Positions 52,155 through 61,582 of a stretch of DNA of 64,000 nucleotides are shown piece after piece. The notes beneath the pieces were generated by a model. That model was given only the letters and a program-made list of their open reading frames with translations. It was not told the DNA's origin and did not search any database. The number at the start of each line of letters is the position of its first letter. Position 1 is the first letter of the stretch. Both the position numbers and the translations under genes were made by a program. Source of the DNA: Glaciimonas sp. PAMC28666 (GTDB lineage Bacteria > Pseudomonadota > Gammaproteobacteria > Burkholderiales > Burkholderiaceae_D); the NCBI RefSeq assembly GCF_016917355.1, contig NZ_CP070304.1, positions 3,596,001 through 3,660,000 on the forward strand, read 5' to 3'.

Positions 52155-52186
52155 AAATGGCGTTTGAGATTACTTAAACGTCATTT
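52155..52186 (+). terminator. Hairpin after the SIMPL gene
   Basis: AAATGGCGTTTGAG pairs with CTTAAACGTCATTT (G-T wobbles allowed) around an ATTA loop, 7 bases after the stop. The T tract is weak, so termination strength is uncertain. The rest of the gap to psd (52187-52433) holds no gene. Confidence 0.5.
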
Positions 52187-52433
52187 AATCCTTGACCCAA
52201 AGCAGCCATTGGCATACCGCTGTATAAGCTGATTACGAGTTGTTGCTCCGGTGGTTCGTCCTCCGATGCCGAAATTTCACATCTCGCCAGCGAATTGGGG
52301 CGATTGATTGTTTTCAAGCTATTATTGAATTAGTTACTGATTGCAACGCAAAGGGTTACATTTAACCCTCGCTCGACTAGAATAGCCACGCTATCAAATT
52401 TCTATCATTTCTTTAAGACAATCCGGAGCGCAG

Positions 52434-53072
52434 TTGAATAATTATCCACATCCTATAATCGCCCGCGAAGGTTGGCCGTTTCTTGCCATCGCATTTGCTG
52501 TGGCGTTGCTGGTCAGCTTTTTGTCGATCGGTTGGTCCATTCCTTTTTGGATTATCGCCTTGTTCGTATTGCAATTTTTTCGCGATCCGCCCCGCGTTAT
52601 CCCACAAGGTCCAGGTGCTGTCATCTCGCCTGCAGACGGCCGCATCGTGGTTGTTGAAAAGGCGCATGATCCTTACGCTAACCGTGAAGCCCTCAAGATC
52701 AGCGTCTTTATGAATGTCTTCAATGTCCATTCAAATCGTGCGCCGGTGGACGGCAAGATCGAAACGATGCAATACTTTCCAGGTAAGTTCGTGAATGCGG
52801 ATCTGGATAAAGCATCGATTGAAAACGAACGCAATGCATTGGTGATCACCGCAAAAAATGGGCAAACCGTCACTTGCGTTCAAGTGGCAGGATTGATTGC
52901 ACGTCGTATTCTTTGTTATGTCAAAGTTGGTGATGTTCTGGCACGCGGACAGCGCTATGGTTTTATCCGTTTCGGCTCACGCGTTGATGTCTACTTACCA
53001 TTGACGGCGACGCCGAAAGTTGCTGTAGGCGATAAAGTCTCTGCGACTGAAACCATTTTGGCTGAATTTTAA
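52434..53072 (+). CDS. psd: Phosphatidylserine decarboxylase proenzyme (short form)
   Basis: Makes phosphatidylethanolamine from phosphatidylserine. The start is a TTG at 52434 with GGAG eight bases before it, giving 212 residues; there is no ATG alternative near. Hydrophobic segments at about 14-46 anchor it. Candidate triad residues are Asp in [12 protein letters not shown] and His in [14 protein letters not shown]. The self-cleavage site producing the pyruvoyl group is the Gly-Ser of [11 protein letters not shown] near residue 180. The short (about 215-residue) form is typical of many Betaproteobacteria and rhizobia. pssA, the preceding step, lies 173 bp downstream. Confidence 0.94.
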   Translation: MNNYPHPIIAREGWPFLAIAFAVALLVSFLSIGWSIPFWIIALFVLQFFRDPPRVIPQGPGAVISPADGRIVVVEKAHDPYANREALKISVFMNVFNVHSNRAPVDGKIETMQYFPGKFVNADLDKASIENERNALVITAKNGQTVTCVQVAGLIARRILCYVKVGDVLARGQRYGFIRFGSRVDVYLPLTATPKVAVGDKVSATETILAEF

Positions 53073-53245
53073 GTTAAACCCGAAAAAGTTTGCTTAGCGA
53101 GTGGTAACAAAAGCACGTCACCTGAAGGCAATCAGGCAATCAGGCGACCTGTGCATTCCCTATCCCTCGCTTCTGCAAAGTTGGGCAAAATGGCAATTGT
53201 TTGAGCGTTGCCATAATTTGTTTATTAGATTGAAACGGAATTTTC

Positions 53246-54130
53246 ATGGCTACTTTCCCCCGCCGAAAGGCGAAGAGTAACGTTGCACAGTTCCCGAAGG
53301 CATTACGCGCAAAAAATTCTTTGCGTACGTCCTATCCGGATGGAGGCGACGATGATGAAGATGACGGCCCGGTGCGGCCGAGCTTGAGGCGTCGTGGCGT
53401 TTACTTATTACCGAATGCATTTACGACTGCTGCCTTGTTTTGTGGCTTTTATGCGATCGTCATGGCGATGAACCTGAAGTTCGACTACGCATCAATTGCG
53501 ATTTTCGCGGCGATGGTACTCGACAGTCTGGATGGTCGCGTGGCGCGCATGACCAATACGCAGAGCGAATTTGGTGCGCAATATGACAGCTTGTCAGACA
53601 TGGTGTCCTTCGGTGCCGCGCCTGCGCTCGTGGTGTATGAATGGTCATTGCGCGGGATGGGAAAACTTGGCTGGCTGGCCGCATTTGTGTATTGCGCTGG
53701 CGCTGCCCTACGTCTTGCTCGCTTCAATACCAATATCACCGTGGTCGATAAGCGCTATTTTCAAGGGTTGCCTAGTCCAGCGGCAGCCGCGCTGGTAGCG
53801 GGTTTTGTCTGGATCATGGATGATTTGGGTTTTGTCGGGGCCGATTTAAGCTGGGTGGCATGGGGTATAACCTTGTACGCTGGCCTGACAATGGTCACCA
53901 ACGTGCCTTTTTATAGCTTTAAGGATATTAATCTGCGCAAACCAGTGCCATTTATTGCCGCTTTTGTCGTCGTGTTGATATTAGTAGTTATTTCCAGTGC
54001 ACCGTCCAAGGTTTTGTTCGGCATGTTCGTGCTGTACGGATTATCGGGATTAGGCGTGTATTTTTGGCGCTTGTTCAAGGGTAAGCCGGTCAGCATATTG
54101 CAGACCCGGCACGAGCACGAAGAAAAGTAA
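53246..54130 (+). CDS. pssA: CDP-diacylglycerol-serine O-phosphatidyltransferase
   Basis: Membrane enzyme forming phosphatidylserine. The 294-residue protein has a polar, acidic N-terminal 50 residues (DGGDDDEDDG) and then about eight membrane helices. The CDP-alcohol phosphotransferase motif is SLDGRVARMTNTQSEFGAQ followed by YDSLSD, with the Asp residues that bind metal and CDP-DAG. It is the integral-membrane type, unlike the PLD-like enzyme of E. coli. Together with psd it forms a phosphatidylethanolamine module within the ilv-leu cluster, a conserved Burkholderiales arrangement. Confidence 0.95.
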   Translation: MATFPRRKAKSNVAQFPKALRAKNSLRTSYPDGGDDDEDDGPVRPSLRRRGVYLLPNAFTTAALFCGFYAIVMAMNLKFDYASIAIFAAMVLDSLDGRVARMTNTQSEFGAQYDSLSDMVSFGAAPALVVYEWSLRGMGKLGWLAAFVYCAGAALRLARFNTNITVVDKRYFQGLPSPAAAALVAGFVWIMDDLGFVGADLSWVAWGITLYAGLTMVTNVPFYSFKDINLRKPVPFIAAFVVVLILVVISSAPSKVLFGMFVLYGLSGLGVYFWRLFKGKPVSILQTRHEHEEK

Positions 54131-54481
54131 CTATTACTCTGCCAGGTACTGTAGAAGAACGTAAAGTCGTCCAGTGATTGCGCCAACCTTTTGATTGGCA
54201 CTTTACGCGGTTTTAAAATGCGTCTATTGACGCCGTAGCGCTTTCGTTATTGGCCGTCGGCGCAAGTCCGACATTGACCGCGGACTCGATTTTCTGTACC
54301 AGCGTCCGGCGTCCGCAGGGCCTTAAGCACCAATCGCCGCCATTTCACATTCCCCGTTTTTTCCAATTAAAGAATCCGCTTTTTGTATAGAAAGCGGTAA
54401 AGGTGCGTGCTATCGCGTGGGCTGGGGTATAGTAATAAAGCCTTTAAAATGATTATTAAACAGAACATTCAGGAGCACAGC
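54131..54481. other. pssA-leuA intergenic region
   Basis: About 350 bases with no supported gene, riboswitch or leader peptide. It likely carries the leuA promoter. An AGGAGC ribosome-binding site stands just before leuA at about 54469-54474. Confidence 0.45.
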
Positions 54482-56038
54482 ATGGCAGCCAATTCACCCG
54501 AAAAACTCATCATATTTGACACCACCCTCCGTGATGGTGAGCAATCTCCCGGTGCATCGATGACCAAAGATGAAAAAATCCGTATTGCCAAACAATTGGA
54601 GCGGATGAAGGTCGATGTGATTGAGGCCGGTTTTGCCGCTGCCTCGCCCGGCGATTTTGAGGCCATCAAAGCGATTGCCGGCATCATTAAGGACTCGACG
54701 GTTTGCTCACTGTCCCGTGCCAACGACAAAGACATTGCGCGTGCTGCGGAGGCTTTGCAGCCAGCGGAGCGCAAACGCATACACACCTTTTTAGCGACGT
54801 CGCCGTTGCACATGGAAAAGAAGCTGCGCATGACCCCGGACCAGGTCTTTGAACAGGCCAAAATGGCGGTCCGTTATGCGCGTAATTTCACCGATGACGT
54901 AGAGTTCAGTCCAGAAGACGGTAGCCGCTCCGACTTGGATTTTCTCTGTCGCGTATTGGAAGCGGTGATCAAGGAAGGGGCGACCACCATCAACTTCGCC
55001 GATACGGTCGGTTATGGCGTACCGGAGCTATATGGCCACATGCTCAAGACCTTACGGGAACGGATTCCTAATTCGGACAAGGTCATCTGGTCTGTGCATT
55101 GCCATAACGATCTCGGCATGGCGGTCGCCAACTCGCTGGCCGGCGTGATGATAGGCGGAGCGCGGCAGGTCGAATGTACGATTAACGGTCTGGGTGAGCG
55201 GGCCGGGAATACCGCACTGGAAGAAATTGTCATGGCGGTCAAGACCCGTCGCGATTACTTTAATCTGGATGTCGGCATTGATACTACGCAGATTCTGGCG
55301 GCGTCACGGCTGGTATCGCAAATCACCGGTTTTATCGTGCAGCCGAATAAAGCCGTGGTGGGCGCCAATGCGTTTGCGCATGCTTCCGGTATTCATCAGG
55401 ATGGCGTTTTGAAGGCGCGTGATACCTACGAAATCATGCGTGCCGAAGACGTCGGCTGGAGCGCGAACAAGATTGTCCTTGGCAAATTATCTGGCCGTAA
55501 TGCGTTTAAACAGCGCCTGCAGGATCTTGGCATCGATCTCAATTCGGAGACCGAAGTCAACGCCGCGTTTGCGCGTTTTAAAGCATTGGCGGATCAAAAG
55601 TCCGATATTTTTGACGAAGACATTATTGCGCTAGTCTCCAGCGAACAGCAATCGCATGATAATGAATATTATCGCTATGTGTCGCTATCGCAGCATTCAG
55701 AAACCGGTGAAAAACCGACTGCCAAAGTGACGTTTTCCATCGACGGTCAAGAAGTCACATGTCAAGGGCAGGGGAATGGTCCGGTCGATGCTATCGTGAA
55801 CGCGATCGAAACCAAAGTGGAGAGCGGTTCAGAATTGTTGTTGTTCTCGGTAAACGCCATTACCACCGGCACGCAGTCGCAAGGCGAGGTCACCATGCGC
55901 TTGTCAAAGGCAGGCAGGATAGTCAATGGCGTGGGCGCTGATCTGGATATCGTTGTGGCTTCTGCCAAAGCTTATCTTAGCGCGTTAAATAAGCTACATT
56001 CACGCGCTGAAAAGTTAAATCCGCAGCTGGCGACTTGA
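54482..56038 (+). CDS. leuA: 2-isopropylmalate synthase
   Basis: First committed step of leucine synthesis: acetyl-CoA plus 2-ketoisovalerate. The start at 54482, with AGGAGC upstream, gives 518 residues; an ATG 25 codons earlier has no support. The HMGL-like barrel has [18 protein letters not shown], the metal-binding [29 protein letters not shown] and [14 protein letters not shown]. The C-terminal LeuA dimer/regulatory domain (about 390-510) binds leucine for feedback inhibition. It closes the ilvIHC-psd-pssA-leuA cluster. Confidence 0.97.
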   Translation: MAANSPEKLIIFDTTLRDGEQSPGASMTKDEKIRIAKQLERMKVDVIEAGFAAASPGDFEAIKAIAGIIKDSTVCSLSRANDKDIARAAEALQPAERKRIHTFLATSPLHMEKKLRMTPDQVFEQAKMAVRYARNFTDDVEFSPEDGSRSDLDFLCRVLEAVIKEGATTINFADTVGYGVPELYGHMLKTLRERIPNSDKVIWSVHCHNDLGMAVANSLAGVMIGGARQVECTINGLGERAGNTALEEIVMAVKTRRDYFNLDVGIDTTQILAASRLVSQITGFIVQPNKAVVGANAFAHASGIHQDGVLKARDTYEIMRAEDVGWSANKIVLGKLSGRNAFKQRLQDLGIDLNSETEVNAAFARFKALADQKSDIFDEDIIALVSSEQQSHDNEYYRYVSLSQHSETGEKPTAKVTFSIDGQEVTCQGQGNGPVDAIVNAIETKVESGSELLLFSVNAITTGTQSQGEVTMRLSKAGRIVNGVGADLDIVVASAKAYLSALNKLHSRAEKLNPQLAT

Positions 56039-56065
56039 GGTTGCGGGAGCTTGCATCGGACCAAA

Positions 56066-56095
56066 GCAAAAAAGCCCGACGCTATGCGTCAGGCT
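56066..56095 (-). terminator. Terminator downstream of the LPMO gene (minus strand), shared with leuA
   Basis: AGCCCGACGC and GCGTCAGGCT pair around TAT; on the minus strand the stem is followed by a run of T. It would end the LPMO transcript and can also fold in the leuA mRNA. A second hairpin, CCCGCGGAA with TTCCGCGGG, lies at 56126-56159, without a T tract. Confidence 0.7.
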
Positions 56096-56166
56096 ATGGA
56101 ACAAAAAAGCTGATTTTAATTGATACCCGCGGAAACGTTAGTCAACCCGCTTCCGCGGGGGTACTA

Positions 56167-56202
56167 CAGGAAGTAATACAAGAAGTAATGCAGGGAGTAA
56201 TA
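56167..56202. repeat. Three tandem 12-bp repeats
   Basis: CAGGAAGTAATA, CAAGAAGTAATG and CAGGGAGTAATA follow directly, between the convergent leuA and LPMO genes. No function is evident. Confidence 0.8.
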
Positions 56203-56237
56203 AAGATAACGGTTAAAGTAGATCTGCAACCGAGATT

Positions 56238-57812
56238 TTATTTACTGCAAGCCCCACGATCCGCCCATTCATAGCCCCAACCTTGACCGGTGGTATCGGT
56301 GTAAGCAGGATCGCCTGGTTCACGTGTTGTGTACCATTTTGCCAGGTAGATACGGCCGTTGTGTTGAACCTGATCACCGTCTTGATAGGCTGTCATTGTC
56401 TTCCACAAAGGTTTGCATTCTTCGCCTGGGATCGGTGCAGGTGGTGTTGGCTCTGGTGGTGTCGGCTCTGGCGGAGTTGGCTCAGGTGGAGTTGGTTCCG
56501 GTGGAGCAGGCTCTACAATTTCCTCAGCCAGAATGGTGAACGCAGAGGTTTTCTGCTTGACCGCGCCGGATGCCGGCTTGCCAATTGTGACCAGATCATA
56601 ACGACCGGCTTGCGCTGGATCAACCGTCACTGTGAACTGTTCACTACCGTCTTCGACATCGCGTCCTTCGCTACGCGCTACTTCTTTATCTTGCGCGTTA
56701 TACACGACGTTTGTCACATGGCTTGCATCACCTGTCGTCTTGACGTTGAAACGCAAAGTAACTTTGCCGTTGTTCGTGGTGTAAGTTGAATTGATGCCGC
56801 TAACTTCCACAGAGTAGTCAGGAAGGGGTTGTTGAATATCTACCCACACGTTACTGACCTTACTATTTTGCTGAACGTAAGCCGTATTCAAGCCATAAGC
56901 TGGTTTCACTTGATCATTTGCAGTCAATTGACCGGCTTTGTAGCCAACATTTGCTGCATTAATTTGCGTTGCCAACTGATGCGGCCACTGATTACTCTTA
57001 CCTTCTTGCGCGCTTCCGATCGTCAGCACGGTTTCTTTGGAAGCATCTTCGTACCCATCAACCATTACGCGGGCTTTGACTATTGTATCAACTGGCAGAT
57101 CGGCCTGGCTTGGTGTAATCGATCCAACATCTTTCCATACCGATGGTACCACCGCGTCGTTCTTCACATTGACATCGACGACTTGATAAAACGAAGCCGA
57201 GGTATCAGCAGTTTTCCATGTCGCCAAAATCACGTGATAACCACTGCGATCCGACGGAATATTAAGGGAATGCTGCGATTTCATGCCGCCGAGCTTACTG
57301 TCTGCGTTTGAACCGTTATGGACGTCTTGACCGATAGGTGTTGACTCAAACGAGCTGCGTGAGAGCGGCATGTTTGGGTTCCAGTCTTTCTTGGTAATAA
57401 AGAACTGCCAATAAGACGTACGATGCGCTGCGGTGTAATGCCATTTGAACGTATTTTGTCCTGTGTGGACATCGGTTTTTGTCCAGCGATCTCCTGTCTG
57501 AGGATTCAGATTTCCGTATTTACCGTTGAGGCCGCCAGCCGCAATTTCGCCGTCCTTTGGACCGCCGATAGGGAAAGCTTCGAGGCCGGGTTGCAGATTG
57601 CCGTAAGGATCGCCATTGCTATACTCAACGCCTTGTGGTTCCCAAGGTGCTACGCAACCGGTGTTTGCGCCTTGATAGCACATCAATGAGCGGCTTTTTG
57701 GTGATTCAACGTAGCCATGAGCGGATGCTTGTTGCGCCAGTAGCGAACCAAGTACCAGTGTTAAACCCAGGGACAGTTTTCCTAAGTTTTTCTTTGAAAC
57801 GGATGTAGACAT
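56238..57812 (-). CDS. Secreted AA10 lytic polysaccharide monooxygenase, GbpA-like, with chitin-binding module
   Basis: A 524-residue secreted enzyme that oxidatively cleaves chitin (or cellulose). The signal peptide ends ASA-H, so His32 becomes the mature N-terminal copper ligand. The second ligand is His130 in HYTAAHRTSYWQF; together they form the copper histidine brace. The AA10 domain covers about 32-215 and starts HGYVESPKSRSLMCYQGAN. A GbpA domain-2-like region (about 225-320) and a third beta domain (about 325-430) follow. A Pro-Thr-Glu linker of PPEPT repeats then leads to a C-terminal CBM5/12-type module (about 465-524, WKTMTAYQDGDQVQHNGRIY ... WADRGAC). The layout matches Vibrio GbpA. 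It points to a chitin-using lifestyle. Confidence 0.94.
   Translation of the reverse strand: MSTSVSKKNLGKLSLGLTLVLGSLLAQQASAHGYVESPKSRSLMCYQGANTGCVAPWEPQGVEYSNGDPYGNLQPGLEAFPIGGPKDGEIAAGGLNGKYGNLNPQTGDRWTKTDVHTGQNTFKWHYTAAHRTSYWQFFITKKDWNPNMPLSRSSFESTPIGQDVHNGSNADSKLGGMKSQHSLNIPSDRSGYHVILATWKTADTSASFYQVVDVNVKNDAVVPSVWKDVGSITPSQADLPVDTIVKARVMVDGYEDASKETVLTIGSAQEGKSNQWPHQLATQINAANVGYKAGQLTANDQVKPAYGLNTAYVQQNSKVSNVWVDIQQPLPDYSVEVSGINSTYTTNNGKVTLRFNVKTTGDASHVTNVVYNAQDKEVARSEGRDVEDGSEQFTVTVDPAQAGRYDLVTIGKPASGAVKQKTSAFTILAEEIVEPAPPEPTPPEPTPPEPTPPEPTPPAPIPGEECKPLWKTMTAYQDGDQVQHNGRIYLAKWYTTREPGDPAYTDTTGQGWGYEWADRGACSK
56440..56514. repeat. Five 15-bp tandem repeats encoding the PPEPT linker
   Basis: Five consecutive 15-base units of the form GGTGGTGTTGGCTCT (variants at wobble positions), in frame within the LPMO gene. 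Each encodes one Pro-Pro-Glu-Pro-Thr-like unit (the last unit differs) of the linker before the carbohydrate-binding module. Unit number could vary without breaking the frame. Confidence 0.92.
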
Positions 57813-58328
57813 TTGATGGACCCTTGATAATGGAAATTAAGTCATTAAAGTGCGTGACCTTAAAATCAATGGGTAATTTGTACAGCCCCTTTTGGGGAAA
57901 CAAGTCACCTCTTGAAGACCATCATTGTGTTGGTTCGGCTCAAGTCATACCATTAGACAAGCACGCGATATGAATAAGAAAAGTGCTTGGCGAAGCGAGA
58001 CCTTTCTGTATCGATAACACGCTTCAATCGCGTATCGATTAAGAAAAAAGTCTTAAATTTCGGCCTACAGGGAGTCAAAGCATGCGACGGATGTGCTGAG
58101 CGCTAAGGGAGCGATGAACTATTCCTGATTTGTTCGCACGAAGAATACTGCGAACGACGATAGTTGAAAATGGGATATCTCCCAATGTTTTGGACGCCGT
58201 ACTGCGCGCGCTCGAAGCGGCACGGCAGTGCCGCTGCAAGAAAGTATCAGGTGCCGACGTATGGAGAAACGGACTGACTCTGTTACTAATTACTTACGTA
58301 TTTATTTACGTGTTCATTTACTTATTAT
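57813..58328. other. Gene-free region upstream of the LPMO gene
   Basis: About 515 bases without a supported gene; frames here have no family resemblance. The part next to the LPMO start presumably holds its promoter. Near 58285-58335 an AT-rich stretch repeats TTTACTTA/TATTTAC-like units irregularly, next to the chaC-like stop codon. Confidence 0.45.
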
Positions 58329-59033
58329 TTACTTACTCTCGCTCTGCAATTGTGCCCATAAGCGTGCCAGATAAGGCTCGTTTAGCCCCTCATTTAGCAA
58401 ACTTTCCAAGGTATGTTGCAGATAATCTCGTGCCGGCCCATATAGCCCGCTTGCATCCCGCAAGTGAGAAACGACGGTCGCATCAGAAAGGCGACCCGCA
58501 TATCCCGCGTGATGGCGGTTCATCACAAACGCCAGCGCCTTGACTTGATGTGGATGCAAATTTGGATTTGGATTTGAAAGATTTTTTTCGCCGTCCGGTA
58601 ATCGAATCGATAACCAGCGTGGCAGGTACGCGCCTGTCAGCATCTCGCGTCGCCACAGCATCCGTAATTCGGTTTCTATATTGGCTGCCGGGATTCGAAA
58701 CGCCACCCCATGACAGCAGCCACCACGATCCAGTCCCAACACCAATCCTGGTTTGTCCAGCGTACCGCGATTGATATTAGAATATAAATAAAACCCGCGA
58801 TGATAGCCATGTAAAGTGGCGCGCTGTCGCTGCGTGAACAGCACCATCGGATTCCAGATGAGCGAGCCGTAACCGAACAGCCAAATATCACCGTCACCAG
58901 GTGGCAAAGACGCCAACGCACCGCGCCAGGAGGCTTCTAGCGCTTCCTCCGACAGGAACGAAGCAGCAATCGGGGTGTGCGCCAGCGCACTGCGTAAGCG
59001 GTCTTGTTCGAGGTCCTGGCGCGTTATACTCAT
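58329..59033 (-). CDS. ChaC-like gamma-glutamylcyclotransferase
   Basis: A 234-residue cytoplasmic enzyme of the ChaC family, which cleaves glutathione to 5-oxoproline and Cys-Gly. The diagnostic IWLFGYGSLIWNP motif (substrate-binding YGSL) is near residue 50, with RGTLDKPGLVLGLDRGG and the catalytic Glu region WRREMLTGAYLPRW. The C-terminal AGYAGRLSDATVVSHLRDA also fits. The start at 59033 (MSITRQ) is chosen over a GTG 22 codons upstream because those codons fall in an inverted repeat and are not protein-like. An AAGGA is only one to two bases from the ATG, so the start remains uncertain. Confidence 0.87.
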   Translation of the reverse strand: MSITRQDLEQDRLRSALAHTPIAASFLSEEALEASWRGALASLPPGDGDIWLFGYGSLIWNPMVLFTQRQRATLHGYHRGFYLYSNINRGTLDKPGLVLGLDRGGCCHGVAFRIPAANIETELRMLWRREMLTGAYLPRWLSIRLPDGEKNLSNPNPNLHPHQVKALAFVMNRHHAGYAGRLSDATVVSHLRDASGLYGPARDYLQHTLESLLNEGLNEPYLARLWAQLQSESK

Positions 59034-59060
59034 ATCCTTCAGGATAAGCTTTCCATAAGG

Positions 59061-59096
59061 ATTAATACAAGCGTTTGTATAAGCGTTTGTATTAAT
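59061..59096. promoter_or_regulatory. Inverted and direct repeat upstream of the chaC-like gene
   Basis: ATTAATACAA (59061-59070) and TTGTATTAAT (59087-59096) are perfect inverted repeats. Between and overlapping them AAGCGTTTGTAT occurs twice in direct order (59069-59080 and 59081-59092). It lies in the 86-bp gap between the deaminase stop and the chaC-like start. It could be an operator or a hairpin ending the deaminase transcript. Confidence 0.45.
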
Positions 59097-59119
59097 CACC
59101 CGTCACACGGCATTAGCCA

Positions 59120-60412
59120 TCAAAAGAACGTGTGCACCACATCAATCACATCAAACTCAGGGTTGACTATCGCTATTTGACGCCATTTGTCAAAAGTCAG
59201 GCAGGGGTGGGAAATATCAAAAGCGATCATGTCGCCAACCTTGATATCGTCACCTTCGGCAATCTGCATATAAGCATGCTGATCCATCATCCCCGTCAGT
59301 TGCCATTGAGTCGGCGTTGGCACCGGCGCTTCGGTTCCCGGGCGATAGCGTTTGGCCGGTAGCGGCAATCCTGCGTCAAATGCTGCATCCCGTTTGCCGA
59401 GTGCAATGATCGCTTTCGTCGGTTCCGGTATTGATTGCACATAAGCCCACAATTGCAGGGCTGGTAAAAGGCTGCTGCGCATTTTTCGGGCGACCGGATT
59501 GCGGGTCTGAATTTGTTCCTGCGATGCACGATAGACGCCAACGTCATGGGTCAGATAGCAGCCCGGACGTAATATTACGTCCAATGGCATACCGATATCA
59601 GCTTTGGAAAATTCCTCCGCCACCACGTCGTACCAGGCCGAGCCTGCACCTGTCAGTATCACTGGACGAAGCGCTGCGCGTGCCGCGAATTGACCCTGTT
59701 CCGCCAGACCTTTGAGGCATGTTACGGCGCGCTGTAAAAACAGCCGGATATCCGCTTCTTCTTTCAGAACCCCTTCATACAATTCCACTCCCGCAAGAAC
59801 GATGTGGTCCTTCCAGTCCGCGATGGCTTTGAGTACAGCAATCTGTTGTTCCACATTACGCACGCCCGTGCGGCCACCGTCGACACCGAGTTCCAGCAAA
59901 ACATGCAAGGTCTGGTTGCGCGCTTTGAAGAACTCACCGAGCAAAGCCACACCCGCCGCTGAATCTACCAGACAGCAAAACTCGAAAGAGGGATCCGTCA
60001 GCAAATCTGAAATGATCGACATATTCTGCTTGCCGACCAGTTGATTTGCCATGATGACGCGGCGGACGCCATGGGCATAAGCGACCCGCGTTTGATGCGC
60101 CGTCGCCAACGTAATGCCCCAGGCTCCACCCGCCAGTTGACGTGCGAACAATGCCGGCGCCATTGTGGTTTTTCCGTGCGGTGCCAGTTTGACACCATAT
60201 TCGGAGACAAACTGCTGCATCCATTCCAGATTGTGTTGAAGCCGTTCTTCGTACAGCACGGCGCTGGGCAAGCTGACTTCCTCACGCAGCAAGTTCCAGC
60301 CCAAAGCCTTGACGGCGGCCGTACCCAGCGGTTGTTGGAAATCGCCCAAGCCTTTGTTCAGCGGTAGCAAAACTGGATTAACAATCGTGGCTTGATAGTT
60401 TGTATCATTCAT
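59120..60412 (-). CDS. PLP fold-type III D-amino-acid deaminase/aldolase-like protein
   Basis: A 430-residue protein of the alanine-racemase-like D-serine dehydratase/D-threonine aldolase family, often annotated amino acid deaminase. The PLP lysine is Lys81 in KLAPHGKTTMAP. Conserved segments include GAWGITLATAHQTRVAYAHG, VLLELGVDGGRTGVR and ILTGAGSAWYDVV. His402 and Cys404 in SHPCLTFDKWR match the zinc site of eukaryotic-type D-serine dehydratase (Dsd1). It is therefore expected to dehydrate D-serine or cleave related beta-hydroxy D-amino acids. It diverges from the RpiR regulator of the D-aminoacylase cluster, which supports a D-amino-acid role. Confidence 0.88.
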   Translation of the reverse strand: MNDTNYQATIVNPVLLPLNKGLGDFQQPLGTAAVKALGWNLLREEVSLPSAVLYEERLQHNLEWMQQFVSEYGVKLAPHGKTTMAPALFARQLAGGAWGITLATAHQTRVAYAHGVRRVIMANQLVGKQNMSIISDLLTDPSFEFCCLVDSAAGVALLGEFFKARNQTLHVLLELGVDGGRTGVRNVEQQIAVLKAIADWKDHIVLAGVELYEGVLKEEADIRLFLQRAVTCLKGLAEQGQFAARAALRPVILTGAGSAWYDVVAEEFSKADIGMPLDVILRPGCYLTHDVGVYRASQEQIQTRNPVARKMRSSLLPALQLWAYVQSIPEPTKAIIALGKRDAAFDAGLPLPAKRYRPGTEAPVPTPTQWQLTGMMDQHAYMQIAEGDDIKVGDMIAFDISHPCLTFDKWRQIAIVNPEFDVIDVVHTFF

Positions 60413-60497
60413 TGATTTTTCCTTCGCTTATGCTTCGTTCATATCGTCATTAGTCGCACTAATGCCAGAGAGAATTGTCATTTTTCATTCGTACATA

Positions 60498-60542
60498 AAA
60501 AATATTCTGCTTATGATATAAAGTAACACAAAAATATTCTGC
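60498..60542. promoter_or_regulatory. 13-bp direct repeats in the divergent promoter region
   Basis: AAAAATATTCTGC occurs at 60498-60510 and again at 60530-60542, 32 bases apart (about three helical turns, so same DNA face). The pair lies midway between the divergent deaminase and RpiR-regulator genes (60413-60639). It is a good candidate operator for the adjacent regulator; binding is inferred. Confidence 0.5.
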
Positions 60543-60639
60543 GCGTGGTAAAGTTGCGTTAAGCTGCCTAAAATTGACGCAATAAAGGTTTTCCACAGAC
60601 CTCAGAATAGGTCATATTACAGATAAGAAAAGAGCGTGC

Positions 60640-61581
60640 ATGCCCCCTTCATCGGCTTTCGTCGTTGCGCCTGGCGGTACAAATATGGTTGCCCCCGGCG
60701 TCACGCAGGCGTTTGACATTGTGTCGCGTATTACGGAGCAAAGCGGACAGCTCAGGCAGGCCGAGCAAAAAGTTGCCGAAACGATTTTGGCCGATTTGCC
60801 AGTTGCCGCCGCAGCCAGTATTGGCACCCTGGCAACGCTTGCTGGCGTCAGTCAGGCCAGTGTGACCCGTTTTGCCAGAGCAATAGGTTGTCGCGATGTG
60901 CGCGATATGAAAATGAAGTTAGGACAGGCGAGCGCCATCGGCGAACGGTTTCTACGCGCAGAAGTACCAGCGGAAGAAGGGCGCGTGCCACAGATTGCCG
61001 ATGTAATTTACGCGGATATTGGTAAAGTATTAGAAATCAACCGCGCCATGCTGAACCAGGACGCCTTGCAGCGTGCGGCAAAATTGCTGCTTGACGCGCG
61101 CATGATTTACGCGTTTGGGATGGGTGGTGGTTCTACCATGTTATCGGACGAGGCACGTTACCGACTGGTGCGATTAGGCCGACCCGCTGCCACGTATCAC
61201 GATGCCTTGTTGCAACGCATGGTCGCCGCCACACTCGACAAAAATGACGTGCTGTTCGCCTTTTCAACAACCGGAAACGTTCCGGAACTGCTTGCCAGCT
61301 GTGGGGTAGCAAAAGAGTACGGCGTGCGTCTGATCGCCATTACCGCTTCAGGATCGCAATTGGCCCAGATGGCCGATGTGCTATTGCCGATCAAAGCGCT
61401 GGAAACGGATTTCATTTTTAAACCATCGTCCTCGCGCTACGCGATGATGATGGTGCTAGACGTGCTGATGACGGAATTGGCGGTGCTGCAAAAAGATCAC
61501 AGTCAGGAGTTGTTGCGACGTCTGAAGTTTACGCTCGACGCGCACCGTGGCAGCGGCAATCGTGAACCATTAGGAGATTGA
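60640..61581 (+). CDS. MurR/RpiR-family transcriptional regulator
   Basis: A 313-residue regulator. The N-terminal HTH_6 domain (about 25-100) contains GQLRQAEQKVAETILADLP, the helix-turn-helix SIGTLATLAGVSQASVTRFA and RDVRDMKMKLGQ. A C-terminal SIS sugar/ligand-binding domain (about 135-265) has MIYAFGMGGGSTMLSDEARY and DVLFAFSTTGNVPELLASC. RpiR proteins sense phosphorylated sugars or related ligands; here the genes on both sides suggest a D-amino-acid or N-acyl-D-amino-acid signal, which is inference. It precedes the D-aminoacylase gene by one base. Confidence 0.92.
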   Translation: MPPSSAFVVAPGGTNMVAPGVTQAFDIVSRITEQSGQLRQAEQKVAETILADLPVAAAASIGTLATLAGVSQASVTRFARAIGCRDVRDMKMKLGQASAIGERFLRAEVPAEEGRVPQIADVIYADIGKVLEINRAMLNQDALQRAAKLLLDARMIYAFGMGGGSTMLSDEARYRLVRLGRPAATYHDALLQRMVAATLDKNDVLFAFSTTGNVPELLASCGVAKEYGVRLIAITASGSQLAQMADVLLPIKALETDFIFKPSSSRYAMMMVLDVLMTELAVLQKDHSQELLRRLKFTLDAHRGSGNREPLGD

Positions 61582-61582
61582 G

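Noticed and set aside
58130-58543. 137-codon frame overlapping the chaC-like gene
   Set aside because: Its second half is antisense to the well-supported chaC-like gene and the first half is low-complexity; no homology is recognisable.
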